In this document: positions 15,290 through 27,739 of the stretch, one piece after another | Position numbering within the stretch: the first letter of the stretch is position 1 | Layout: the number at the start of each line of letters is the position of its first letter | Assembly: GCF_009389715.1 (NCBI RefSeq) | Contig: NC_052392.1 | Location: 38,435,410 to 38,499,409, forward strand | Reading direction: 5' to 3' | Source: Phoenix dactylifera | Taxonomy: Eukaryota > Streptophyta > Magnoliopsida > Arecales > Arecaceae | DNA: 64,000 bases | The notes under the pieces: model-generated | Told to the model about the DNA's origin: nothing | Seen by the model: the letters and a program-made list of their open reading frames with translations, nothing else | The model's database searches: none | Translations under genes and position numbers: made by a program

Positions 15290-15775
15290 TCTGAAGTAGC
15301 TCGAGCTCGGCTTGGAAAAAGCTCGGTGCAGCCTCAGTTCGAAGCTAAATGAACGAAGCTTGGACCAGCGATCTTGGCTCAAAATTAATTTCAAACCAAG
15401 TCAAAAATAGATCCATTGGTCTACGAAATTAGGATCTTTTCAAGCTTGAATATTATTTAACTTTTGAATTCATTAAATGTTAATTCAGATTTGAACCAAA
15501 CTTGAAATCAAACTAAGCCAAGCTTGAATCAAGCTCTAATTTAAGCTTGGACCAAGTTTAGTTTAAGTTCAAACTCGAATTGATATGTAGCTTGTTTTAG
15601 GATTTTCAAGCTGATTGATTAGGCTCATGTTCAGCTCAATTTGAAATTAAGCTGAAACTAAGCTCGACATGGTGTTAAACAAATCAAGCTTGATCTCAAC
15701 TTTCAAGCTTGGGATTTCAAACCAAGCTTGATTAGACCCAAGCTCAATCAAGCTTGGCTCGGTACACCCTTAGAC
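15290..15775. repeat. Degenerate AAGCTTG/AAGCTCG-rich repeat
   Basis: Dozens of variants of AAGCTTGG, AGCTCGGC, CAAGCTTGA and AAACCAAGCTT follow one another on both strands over about 480 bp. There is no fixed period. Similar cryptically simple stretches are common in plant DNA. Confidence 0.7.
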
Positions 15776-16119
15776 ATGCTCCATTCTCTCTACATGTGAT
15801 TTTTTCATAAATTTAATAATCATCTGTAACTGCTTCAGTAAAGCAGTTGTTCATATAGGCCATTATCGATATAGTTTATTGCCAATCTTTTTTCGTAATC
15901 AGGCTGTAGTTTGAACTAATTTTCTCAAAATAGTCCATAAAGGCATCTTGGTACCTGGTGTCTGGGCTGTATCAATTGCTTAGACTAGGACTATCTAGTC
16001 TGTTTAGCGTACTGATAATATTAATAAGTAGATACTAAAATTAGCTTGATATTTGCTTCTTAAGTTTATATGCTTGATTTTTACTTTATATTTTTTGCAT
16101 CTTGGATATGTAATTCTGA

Positions 16120-16690
16120 ATATGTATAGACATTTGTGTGTGCATTCTAGGATTCCCATCCCAAGAGTACCGATGCATCTCACTAGTGCTATACCATTCC
16201 GATCTGAGAATGATACTTGGGATGGCCCCAGGACATTGGTTTGCTCATGTACTGGATGCCCCCACATTCCTGGTTGGTACAGGTTGGGACTAGCCAGTTT
16301 GCTAACATGGTAGCCTGGTACTAGTTGGGATAGCCAGGTCTATCTCACAAAAGGGTGCTTATAGGTACAATTTATTAAAAAAACAAAATTACACAAATTT
16401 AAAAACGAAAAAATAGAAACCATAAACCATGCGACAAGGGGCATCTTAGTACCATACCTATTTAAGAGGTTCAAAATCCTATTTATGAAGCTAAAAACAT
16501 CTTAAAATCATTAAATTCTAAACAACAAAATGAAACGAAAAAAAAGGAGTTCAGAGGTATCCCAGTAAAAGTATTGGGATGCCAACTTGTCTAGGCTGTC
16601 AAGGCAGGTTTGTCCCAGTACCATACTGATTCAGGATCATACGAGGACATGTGCTGGTATCGGGTCTTGAATCCCAATATAACTTACAAA
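16120..16690. repeat. Dispersed repeat candidate, TGGGATGCC/CCAGTACC words
   Basis: Segments 16140-16340 and 16555-16680 share words such as TGGGATGCC, CAGGTTTGTCCCAGTACC and TGGTACAGGTTGGGAC, in both orientations, with AT-rich sequence between. It may be one decayed non-coding element. No coding capacity is supported. Confidence 0.35.
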
Positions 16691-17110
16691 TTTTTATTTT
16701 TCTTGATTGCAACCAATAGGGAACATGTAGCCATCTTCCAAGTGATCGATTGATGAGACAATGCTAATATGTTTGGGTTGGAAATATGTTCTTTCTTTTC
16801 TGCTATCTCTTATCCTCTCCTTTTTTATGTTTTTGCTACAGACCATCTTGAGCCCACTTTGTTGCTTTGACAACATTGATTTGGATATAACAGCCTGTAT
16901 GGTTTCCACAGTCCATAGCTACTTGCTAGTTTAGCTTTCCATCTTGCATTAAGAGAGCCCATCCTTTGAAATTTTATAAATATCCTCAGAAATCTTTAAA
17001 ATATTTATGAATATCTTTGGGTTGACATTTACCTCACAGAAGATACCTCCAATTACCTTGTACAACACAGGAGACCTTCAATTACCATATACAACACAAG
17101 AGACGTTAAC

Positions 17111-17425
17111 CATTAAACCGATTCTTATTCTCTCAAGCTATGCATTTTCCAAGGTATCCATCGACTTCCTCAACAAGTTTTTCTATATCTTATTATCTGA
17201 TCAGGTACATCAAACATTTTCATGACCTGTTGTGCGTACGGTCATTTCTCATTAAACTGATTCTTATTCTCCCAGGCTATACATTTTCCTAGGTATCCAT
17301 GGACTTCCTCGACAAGTTTTTCTATATCTTATCTGATCAGTTACATCAAAGATTTTCATGACCTGCTGTGCATATGGATCATTTCTCATTAAACCGATTG
17401 TTATTCTCCTAGGCTATGGATCATT
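17111..17425. repeat. Tandem repeat of about 138 bp, 2.3 copies
   Basis: The unit beginning CATTAAACCGATTCTTATTC occurs at 17111, 17250 and (partial) 17387, giving periods of 139 and 137 bp. Copies share CGACAAGTTTTTCTATATCT and ATTTTCATGACCTG with scattered differences. Confidence 0.85.
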
Positions 17426-17589
17426 GTGTAAAGTTCTAAGTAATCAAGCAGTAGTTTGAATTAGTCTTGTCAAAGCTGTTAACCTACACATTTTGGTAGT
17501 CTGCCTAGGCAAGGACTGACCTGGCTAACTGAATCAGGTATGTCAATATACTTAAAAGCATGGAAGAGAGAATATGTTCTCAAGTTGAC

Positions 17590-17672
17590 TTGCGTGCCAA
17601 CTGGTGCAGTTGGTAAATTCATGGGCCATGATACCCAATGACCTAGGTTTGAATCCTGCCTTTGCTAAATTC
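17590..17672 (+). mobile_element. tRNA-like SINE head or tRNA pseudogene
   Basis: TGGTGCAGTTGG at 17602-17613 fits the Pol III A box and GGTTTGAATCC at 17646-17656 fits the B box (GGTTCGANTCC) with one change. The 32-bp gap is normal for a tRNA or tRNA-derived SINE. The sequence does not fold into an intact tRNA by eye, so a SINE head or decayed tRNA gene is likelier. Confidence 0.5.
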
Positions 17673-17679
17673 TCAAGTT

Positions 17680-18940
17680 AACTGCAAATATGTTTAAGTT
17701 TACATAATCTATATTTATGTTCTCCTAAGATGCAAACTATGTTTGGATGTAGATACATGTAGTGTTTATTGTAGTTTGGATTGCAAGAAATGGTGAATGC
17801 TTATTCATATGCCAAACCACAAATAGACAATACTTATTGACTTTGAAAATTAAGATATTGACGTTGATTATTTGACTTCTGTTACATGATTTTTGATGAC
17901 ATAGAGGTTATATTATACATTTACTTGGAAGATAAATACAGATTTCCTTTGTTACTCGTCATTGCCCAACAGACTAAGAGGAAGTAGAAAGTACTGTTTT
18001 CCATTACCCTAATTTTTGTTACTGGCATTTTTTCCCCTTGAAGCTCTTTATGCATGCTGACCAACAAATTCAGATTCTGTTAATTTATTTTTCTGCTTCC
18101 TCACCTTCTCTTGCTATTTCTTTATGTGTTCATTCTCTTCTTTCATTCTCTCTTTCTTGTCGTGAATTTTCCTTCGTTTGTTCCCTTTTTCTTTTGGTTT
18201 CAACAAACACAATATTGCAATTGAGTCCTCACAGGTTGTCGAGGGCTTTGTCACCTAGGTACCATGTGCCTGGACAAATTCATTTTTGATGCAATCACCC
18301 ATCACGGAAGATACCAGGGTGTACAGCATTCTGTCATGCGCCATAATCATTGGTTGGTGTCATCTCCATGTTATGCCATTCCTTCGGAGCGAGCATTGTC
18401 GATAAATTCAATATAATAACGTTTAACTACTTAAAAATCTTATTTGACTGGGAAAGCTAGAACCTAGGTATATCTTGGTCAAGACGTAGCTCTGCCAGTG
18501 GCAATGCTGATTTTGGGTTTCCTTTTCCCATTCTTTTTTGATGGTGGTCGAAGATCCCTGATGTTTTGTATTGAATTGCAGTCATGGTAGCAGAGGCAAA
18601 AGACCTGACGGTAGAGACTAGATTGAGGAAAGGGTTGGAAAGGGTTGGTGATTGAAACAATTGTACATTTAATAAGTAAATTAGCTATTCTTGAACACTG
18701 CATTTAATTTATCCACACCATACTAATTTAGTATGCCTGATTTATATGGGCCGTTCATGCTATGCAGGTGCAAAATAAAAATTTTACAGGAAAGATTAGC
18801 TTCTTCATTAAGGAGAAACAAAATGTTTCGACAATGGCCTTGAAACTTACTACAAGAAGGCCAGAGCAGAGACTTTAGTCATCATCTCTCATCCTAGGCT
18901 ACTCTATGTACATACGCTAAAATTTACAATGACAGACATA
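17680..18940. other. Intergenic DNA and probable 3' UTR of the PHD gene
   Basis: No gene is supported. Ser/Leu/Phe-rich ORFs at 18038-18289 are T/C-rich chance frames. The part next to 18944 is expected to include the 3' UTR of the PHD-finger gene. Confidence 0.4.
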
Positions 18941-18943
18941 TCT

Positions 18944-21900
18944 TCACCTCACAGTTGTCAGGCTACCAAATCTACCAGATTTAGAAGGTTCTGTTTCATC
19001 CTTGCACATCCCACCAGAGGAGTTCCTTTTCATTGGCCCACCACTGCGGCCTTTGGACTTGCGGAAGCGAATGCACTTCCTACAAACATATTTTGCTGGT
19101 ACTTCATCATGGTCGCTGATCCCAGCACACCTTGTATGCTGCCAGACCCCACAGGCATCACAGGCCATCATCCTCTCACCATCATCATCCTTCGCACCAC
19201 AATCACAGTCCACAATCCAGTTCTCCAATCCCCTCTCCATTCGGAACTGCCCGAATCTTTGGTCAACTCCTGAACATGTTCCTCTAATCCTAGCAATCTC
19301 ATTTAAGCCAAGTATATGCCTGACAAGAGCAAAGTCACTAACATCTCCACGGTCTAATATTAACTGTTCAGCCTGGAATCTTTGAAAGATGAGGTAAGTC
19401 TCCTGAAAAGCTCTTGTTGCTTGTTGCTTAAGATCAGCTATAGTGGCAGTCATTGGCAAAATCAGCAGCTCTGGCGGGGGAGTAGTGTAGCCCTTTGGGT
19501 GATCAATCAACTCAACATGACACCAGATCGGCAGCATAGATTGACCAGACGGTAACTGATTAGATGCAGGTTCATCATAATGCTTTATGAACTGCTTGCA
19601 GTCTAGGAGCTTTGACGCTGAGCTGGAGGCAGCCTCCTCTGTGGCTTGTGGCCTGTAGGATTGCATGGTCGCAGGACTAAGAAGAGCATCATACAGGAAT
19701 TTGAGGTCCTGGAGAAGCTGATCAGCAGATGGCCTGGACAAGTATCTGGTGGTCATTGTCTGGTTTGAAGCTGCCTCAAGCCTGCATTTTCAGAAGAAAG
19801 ACGTACACAAACAAATCAGATTTGATGAAAAAGATTTTATTTTGTTCTGTTCGCAAGAAGAAATGATACACTTATCATAAGCAATCTCCTAGTCGTGTGC
19901 AGTAGTATTAGTTTCTATTGCATAGAGTCGCCGATGCCTGCTGAATAACGGATTTAAAACTACTAAATAGGCAAGATAAGAGATGTATGTTTCGACTGAC
20001 CTGTACTCAATTGCACTTGTTTCAGCATTTCGTCGGGCTGCAACAACCGTGCCATCGCCGATTGCCTTACCGCCCAGTTCCTTGAGGCAATGGTCAAGCA
20101 GCTCTGGGGATTTTATTGCCTGAAATGTGGCTCCTCTGAGGGCACGCCATGTCACCCACTTGGAACCCCCAACGGCTCGTAGAACCTTGACCATAGCCTT
20201 CTCTGCTCGTTCAACATCTTCATTCGTCCATGTACCCGACACGCCTGAGGTGGCTTCAGCCCATTTGCTCAAAGGATTTTCAGGCTTTCTTTGTTCGCGA
20301 GATTCATGAAGCAGACGCGTCACATAGCAGAAGAGATTTCCTACTGTGACTAATTGATGGTCAGACATGGACCGATATAGTGCAATCACATTCTGCAATG
20401 GGGTGCGAGGAGATCGGGCATGACAGAAGAAGACGGACAGCGGGATATTAGAGAGGGTTTCCACAGCTTTCTGATAGGCCACTGCAGTGAGGGCAAAGCT
20501 ACCAGCACCAAATCTGTATCCCCAATCCCCATACCAGGGACGGCCAGCGGTTACAGCATGGAGGAGCCGATACTCCATTCCATATTTTTTAGATATATCC
20601 AAAACGCTGACCTTTCTGTCATCACAAAACAAATGATCTTTTGGTCACAAACAGAAGAAACAAAATGCTCGAAAATTTTTGTTGACCAGTCATATGCTCG
20701 TAACAATAAATGTTCCATCCATCTGCTAACCCGAAAAACAAAAGGCTTCATTCCTACGGTTGATACTTAAAGAAACGTTTCCAACTTTTAGCCTTTGATG
20801 CAAATTTAACTAAGAAATTAATGCCTGAACTCATAATAAATGTAAATAAAGAAACAAATCCATAATTCATAATAAAATGCGTTCCTAATTACAGCTATCA
20901 CGGACAATTGTACAATGTTATACATTGTCGTTCAACTTATATTATATATAACCAAGGATGATGGTCGCATCACAGGCATGAAGCAGAGTCCAAGCAGAAA
21001 ACTGCACAAACTGGGGGAATCCCAATATCGCTGAAAACAGGTCGGCCTATCTATTTGCAGATTCAAACTAGCGACCGCTCGCTGGATGACAAACACTGAA
21101 ATCACCATATTACAACATTCAATTTTATTTCATATAGGTAGTTATTCAAAATTTATTCATGCCAATAGTCACTTGATCTATATCAACTTCTCTGTATTTC
21201 TATTTCACATATAGCTACAAGCTCTCAAAAAAAAAAGAAGAAGAAATTTCATGATTAATTTTTATTTATTGTCCCCCTAAAGAGTAGTTAGGATATTTGA
21301 TGCAAAAATAAATTATTAATTCTTACATTATATATATATATATATATATTTAAATAATTTTAATTTTGAATATTTTTAATACAACTTGATCGGACTAGTG
21401 ACCTCTAGATTGATCTCCATACGAGTTTAATAACTACACCTTGTACTCTCAATTACCAAGCTGTCGCATGCAATCTGACTAGTAGATTCTGTTTCTATGC
21501 TTTATGATTATATAATTATTATTATTTTTTATTATTAAATTTTGCAAATCCAATAATGTTCGACTTATATCCATATCTATATAGAAAAAATTAGGATATA
21601 ACTATATTATTTGACTTGTATCCACATTCTTTTCAAAAAGAATATAGATATACCAATATTCAATCCATATCTGATTTACTTTTGGCGCTAAATCTTAGTA
21701 GCCACCATGTAATCAGAATTTGATCCTTTAGAACCTAGTGGGTGGAATTGAAAAAGGAAAATCTAATTTCACAAGGCCCAACAATAAATAGGTACTAGGT
21801 TGAAGCCGGAAAACTCCACAAGCCCCCACACAAAAACATCAGCTTCATACCTGACAATTTGAAAAATCTCGAGTTGGAAATTAAATCCATGATCTCCCCT

Positions 21901-24900
21901 TGATGAAAGGCTGTGGAGAACATGGGCTAAACCATGTAAGTAACATTAGGAGCACAGGCTATTTTGACTCATTGTCTTATGTTTTCAATACAGAGCTCTA
22001 CACTTTGTTAGCAAGCAATATTCCAATACCTCTGAGCTCCTTGCTCAAAGTTCTCTTTTATTTTCAACTTCTAACCAACTATTTTGATCTTCAAACACTC
22101 ATTCACAACCTTACATCCACATTATCACAACTCAGCATTCATAATTTGCGGAGTCAATTAGTGACCATGTAGCAAATTTGTTATTTCCAATCCGATCAAA
22201 CAATAAAATTGTCAATTTTGCATACAATAAAATTGTCAGTTTTGTGGCCTCGTTTTAAGAAGCTGGAGTTTAGCTTGCAATGTGTTAAAAATGGCCATCT
22301 AAGGTTTAACCTAAGGTGTACTGCCTACGCACTGCTTTAATATATTGCATCATGTTACAGTATGGGGAATAAAATGATTTATAGATGCTGTCTAGTAAAA
22401 ACTTTCCCTTGATTCTGGGGGTGAAAGTGAATCAGATATCCGTCCGAATCCATTTTCGTATTCAAATTTATCCGAATATAAATAGAAATTTGAGTATCCG
22501 ACTAATATCGTATTCATATCCATATCCGTCAAAGAAAAATGGATATGGATATGGATAGATGACTATCCAATCTGCATCCAGATATTTGATTCCATTTGTA
22601 ATTCTATTTAATTTTATATAACACTCATAAACTTTACAAAAAATAAATGACTACATTAACATGCTATTAACTTGATTTATTATCTACTCGATAATATCTT
22701 TAATTCTGTTGTCATAAAGCTTAATTTTTTTTATTTATATCCATATTTATATCAATATTTTTGGTATCCGATTTGTATCTGTATCCATTTAAAATAAATA
22801 TAGATATGAATTTTTGCATCCAACTAACATCCGTATCCGTATCTATATTTGTCAAACAAAACAAATATGGATATGAATATGCTAGTATCAAATCCGATTT
22901 CAGCCCTATTTGATTCACTATATATCTCATTTAACATATGATATCTGTTGTATTCAAGGTTTCAAATAAAGTAGGTCTAGGCCATCTTAGTTTTTCCATG
23001 GAATAGAACAATGAACATCTTGTCCCATCCTAATATATTTCACAACTCATCTCATCCTTACATTGGACATTAGGACACTAAACATCTCTCCAGTATTTAG
23101 CACCTTGATTGCATTAAAATTTTTTTTTCTTCTTTTATTGTTTTTTTAGCTTATTACTCTTTTGGGTGATCTTGACCTTTGAAAGCTTGTAGGCATCTGA
23201 CTATTGTCTTGGTATCGAGCAAGCTCCAAGTTGCTTTTAAAACACAGGTACAATAGGCTTTGATTCTATTTTGATGTCCCCATTATCTATTCAATTATTA
23301 CATTTATAATTAATCCAACATTCCATCCATAGTCTACAGGATTTTACAAATCAATCATGATAATTAAATAAATAGAATACATTTTTTCATCATTATGCTC
23401 CTTCAATAAAACACCATATATTGATTTAAAGTTTACACAATCCTGTGTGGTCCCTGTGATTGCAAACCTCCCCTTAAAAACTACACTGCACACTATGCCA
23501 TAAATTGATTTTTCCCAAGTAACAGAACAATAAAACAATTACAAATTAATATTTGACTGTTATTACCAAAAAAAAACCGACTGTAAAAAGCACAAAGATC
23601 TCTAGTATACAAATTTATAGTACAGTTTGAGCACTGAGCATTTTGATAACATATCAAGTAATTATCAAGTGTTAGAATATCACAGAAAAATGTTGCAATC
23701 AATAGGAAACCTCTACAATGATCCATAAAGATGACAAGTTCACAATGATCATATGATATCCCATACCTGACATGGAGCATTTTGCATATGCGATCCCAAA
23801 AACCCATTATATCACATCCAGTCAAATATTTTGAACCACCTTCTCGGCCATTAACTCTGAGAAGGTGGCCATAACCATTTGCATGCACTACACCATGCAG
23901 CAAATGAGTAGAATCTTCCAACCGTACATATGGCCAGTCTTCTAGATCTTCACCTCTCATCTCATATTTGCATTTAATACACCTGATAAAGGAGCATTTG
24001 TGTGAGATAAACAAAACATTGGATGATAAACAAATATCATATGATCACTAAACATGGTTCAGATCTACAGGCTTTGAAAAACCAACTCCAATACATAGCT
24101 AGCAGAATGCCCTGTTCAGATCTTCATGGTTTACATATATACTGCAGAATTCTAATGATTGTAGGAGACAAGCTGTTATTAGGAAGTAGGAACAAATTCC
24201 ACTGAAGCATTTCAAAACAATAGCGAAAGTTTACTTCAAAAGATAAACACCAATATGATAATCACTCAAATATTGAACTGGTTATTACACATATGAACAT
24301 CAAAACAAGACCAAGTTCCACAAAATACAATACTGAAACACTTGCCTACAGATATAAAAATTTATCACAGTTCTCAACCGATGGCTAACATGCCTAGCCA
24401 CTAACATTGTACCTCAAGAGAATTTACTAGATTACTTTATATTCTAATAATAAAACCACTCCACAGCATCAAACAAACACCGCCTACATCAACATGCATG
24501 TAGATCACTGGCAATGATAAAGCTCCGAATAGCTAGTGGAAATAAAGTTAGGAAAGTGTCCCTGCTGTCCTCATACCAACTTTCATAGGCCAGAATGATA
24601 ACAAATCACTTAATCAGAGGAAATTGCTAATTTGATCCATTAGAAATATGTAAATGCTGCAGTTGATCATCCAGATACAGTCTCTTATATAGCTTCATTT
24701 GCAACATGAAATACAATGGTACAAAACTGGCCCATGAAACTGCAAATCAGAACCAATGCAGCGAAGAGCAATCAAAATCTTCATTACATGACATATAGAA
24801 TCAAATAAAATATAAACAAGACCTAAATGTTATAGATGACTAAGCCATCTGTTCATGGCATATGATCATAAGAAATTATAGTTACACACCTTTCTATCAA

Positions 24901-27319
24901 ATGCAAATAATCCTTGCTCAAGAGGAAGTCTTCTAAAAGCTGTACAATCAAGGACTATCCATGGAAAAAGATCTTACAGAGCTCAAACATAGACCAAAAT
25001 GAGAAGAACACTCTTCTGATGAAAGGATACAAGTTTTGAGCATACTAAAAATGCAACCTTGAAATAATGATCTGTCATAGAGGAGCGTTTTACAGAAGAA
25101 AAGCATATCACCATCAAGATAACAGAATCTTATATAGATACACGATGATAACAAGCTTCTATTATAGGGAACAAATGTGTATGCCCAATGAACCTTTTCA
25201 AGCCTGTCAGGCTAATCTAAGGAAAACCACCAACAGAAACATTGCATCAGAATACTTCATGGAAGATAAATAGACTTGACTATCGAGTCCATTAGTACTT
25301 GAAGAGGCTTCCATTTGGATTGCAGACCTACTGCTAGGCACATCCTTTTCCTTTAACCGAGATATTTCAATTCATACACACTGGCACAAGAATAATTTAT
25401 GGTCTAGAGTATAAAACCTTCACTCACACCTCTGGAGAGTAAGAGAGAAAATCAACAAAATCAAGAACCTCAAGTAAGGAAAATGCAACGGATGAAGCAG
25501 TTTCTCGAGAAGCAATTGAAATGAAAAATTTCCCCGACCTATGATTTCTTCAAGTCTCCTGAAAGGTACTGAGAATATCCCATTTCTCAACAAACTTGAC
25601 AAAGACTTCTATAAATCCATGAAAAGATTAAAAATGAAAAAAAATATTAATATAAGTAACGAGATGATATCTAGCACCAACCACGGACACCAGATTTGCA
25701 GCTCAAGTTGCCTAATTAATATGGAGAACCTTCAATTCTGTTGTTTTTGATGAGAGTGTGCATCATACAACAATATTCTGCTAAGTTTCCTTCTTAACAA
25801 ATTGCAGATCAGTCTGTTTGTACAAATTTTAGACATATCATGCATCAAAGTCAAAAGGGTACATAGCCTCCATTACAATCCTTGAAATATTCAAAAACTA
25901 TTCTGCTTGCAGAAAGTCGGGAATGATTGAAGTTCCACTTCATAAGATCAACCTGACTCAGTACCAGGAATTTCGACTGGATCCAAACAGTTTGTTGGAA
26001 GCCCAAGCTGTCTCAATAGCCTAATTGGAATCCTAACTTCAGAAAAGGGGCACAACAAGAAGGAATTATATGTTATGATTCATTAAAGGCTACCACATTA
26101 AAGCATAATTTGGTCAATTATTGCTGGCCCCCAAGTTACATCACTTCATATCTATTCTCACCTAATCATCATTCGAGAGATCCCAAATCAAAATATCATA
26201 TACAATAAACCAATTTTAATCACTCATAAGAACTATACTTAAGATACATGAATAATCAAAATCATGAACCCAACAGAAACAAAACTCTCTCAAGAAAAAC
26301 TACTTCTCACCTTGTGTCGGGCAAGGGCAACAAGGTTTCGCAATGCATACAAGTCTGGCGACAACCACATGATGACTTGCTATCATTTCGGATTATAAAA
26401 TGGTAACGCTTTCCACAGACGGGGTGGCCACTCCACCCTGTAGTGAGATCACATTAATAACTAATTGAGCATCAAAAACATAAAATAGCATTTTAATAAG
26501 TGCATAAATTAATGGGAAACGAAAGAACAACCACCACCCAACGTTTATTGAAACAGTAACGGCAAGAACAATTGCATCACTCAATTATGAAATTGCTTGT
26601 CTGGTTTAACTCTCTAGTAATCATGCAATAAGAATCAATTTAATGAATGCGAACTTAACCAATAAATTATAATTCGATGTAAAAATTAAGACAAAACATT
26701 TGAAATAAAAACCAATTTATGTTTAAAATAATATAATAAAACTAATATGATTATAGTAAAGATTTTAAAATCCACAATGCAAAATAAATTAACCGTAAAA
26801 AAAATTAAAATGATGGTCACGTCGTGGATGACAGCTGTCAGATAAAACCGGTTTACCAAATTAGATCCGGTCCGGCCAACGACACATAAAAAAAGAAAAA
26901 TAAAAAAGGAAAAATTATTGCAAACAAAAATGTGAAGTGTGGAACTGTTAAAAAAAAAAAAGTAAAATTATCTCACGATTCTCACCTACAATTCTACAGT
27001 GATCGCAGTAGATCGATTTTGATCGCAACACGTCCTCTTCTACAACGTTAAGCTCGACGACAGCGCCTTCTAAATCACCCACCCGCAACGTGATCCGCCA
27101 GGGTATCAGATGCGGCGAGGCGACCGCGGAGGGCAACAAGATCGACGATGGCGGCGGCAGCCGGGCGTGCCGCACTAGAAACTCCCGGACGCTCACGCGG
27201 AACGGCCCGTCGAGGCCATCGGAGATCCCGTCGCCGGGGGCCGGAAAATTCAGAAAATCGCACAGATCTGCCGTCACCCTTCTCTTCGCCCGCTTCACCG
27301 GCCGCCTGTTCACCACCAT
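18944..27319 (-). CDS. PHD-finger protein, MS1/MMD1 family (At1g33420/At2g01810 type)
   Basis: Five exons join in phase: 27319-26986, 26437-26311, 23982-23767, 20615-20001, 19781-18944; 2130 nt, 709 aa, close to the roughly 700 aa usual for the family. The start is the ATG giving MVVNRRPVKRAKRR; an in-frame ATG upstream (27436) lacks the family start. Exon 2 encodes a Cys-rich block (GWSGHPVCGKRYHF, CGCRQTCMHCETLLPLPDTR). Exon 3 gives KYEMRGEDLEDWPYVRLED. Exon 4 gives KYGMEYRLLHAVTAGRPWYG. The PHD finger lies at residues 623-667 with Cys4-His-Cys3 ligands (CDCGAKDDD..CDACGVWQHTRC..CRKC). PHD fingers of this family act in the nucleus as histone readers or transcription regulators, and relatives MS1 and MMD1/DUET act in male meiosis and pollen development; the role of this subclade is less clear. 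Introns 2 (2.3 kb) and 3 (3.2 kb) are long. All introns are GT-AG. Confidence 0.93.
22430..22925. repeat. ATATCCGTATCC-type repeat in intron 3 of the PHD gene
   Basis: Variants of ATATCCGTATCC, GGATATGGATATGGATAG and ATCCGAATATAAAT recur on both strands. Near 22535 GTCAAAGAAAAATGGATATG and near 22852 GTCAAACAAAACAAATATGG are similar blocks. It looks like a decayed non-coding repeat insertion inside the intron. Confidence 0.5.
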
Positions 27320-27730
27320 GGCGTCGGATCCCGTCGAGGCCACGGCCGGATCTCGCGATTCCAGCAAGAACGGCGCCGTTGATCGGCTCCAAATAGAACT
27401 AGGATTAGGTGAAGGAGATTGAAGTGGGAATAACAAAATAAATTAACAAAAGATAAGATCAAGCGTTAGGGTTATGGATATCGGCTCCCGCTAGGGTTAG
27501 GGTTTCAGAAACACGGGGGAAGAGACGGAGAGAGATCGGATGGGCCGCCTTGGAAATCGATAACCAGGGTTAGGGTCGGGTTAGGGTTTGGTTCGGTTAG
27601 GGTCAAGAAGAGAGCGGGAGAGGGGGAGAAAAATTTGGGATCGCGCCCTCGTTTTGGGCTATCTTGACTTGGATACGATATATTTTAAGGCGGTGCAAGA
27701 CGGGAGGGGTCCGATGATTTATAGAACAAA
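27320..27730 (-). promoter_or_regulatory. PHD gene promoter/5' leader with telo boxes
   Basis: On the minus strand CTATAAATC lies at about 27716-27724, a good TATA box. Between it and the ATG there are AAACCCTAA telo boxes at 27505-27497 and 27589-27581 plus further ACCCTAA copies (near 27468, 27570, 27600). Telo boxes are known plant motifs in genes active in dividing cells and can be bound by TRB-type proteins that recruit PRC2. The transcription start near 27690 is inferred. Confidence 0.55.
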
Positions 27731-27739
27731 ACCAAAGGG

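Noticed and set aside
27075..27422. ORFs of 82-110 aa on both strands over PHD exon 1
   Set aside because: They are shadow frames of the GC-rich first exon.
26948..27436. In-frame upstream ATG at 27436 as start of the PHD protein
   Set aside because: The MVVNRRPVKRAKRR start at 27319 matches the family. The upstream extension is low complexity and lies in the predicted leader.
27460..27605. Interstitial telomere array
   Set aside because: Only scattered TTAGGG/TTAGGGTTT motifs occur, not a tandem array, so they are better read as promoter telo boxes.
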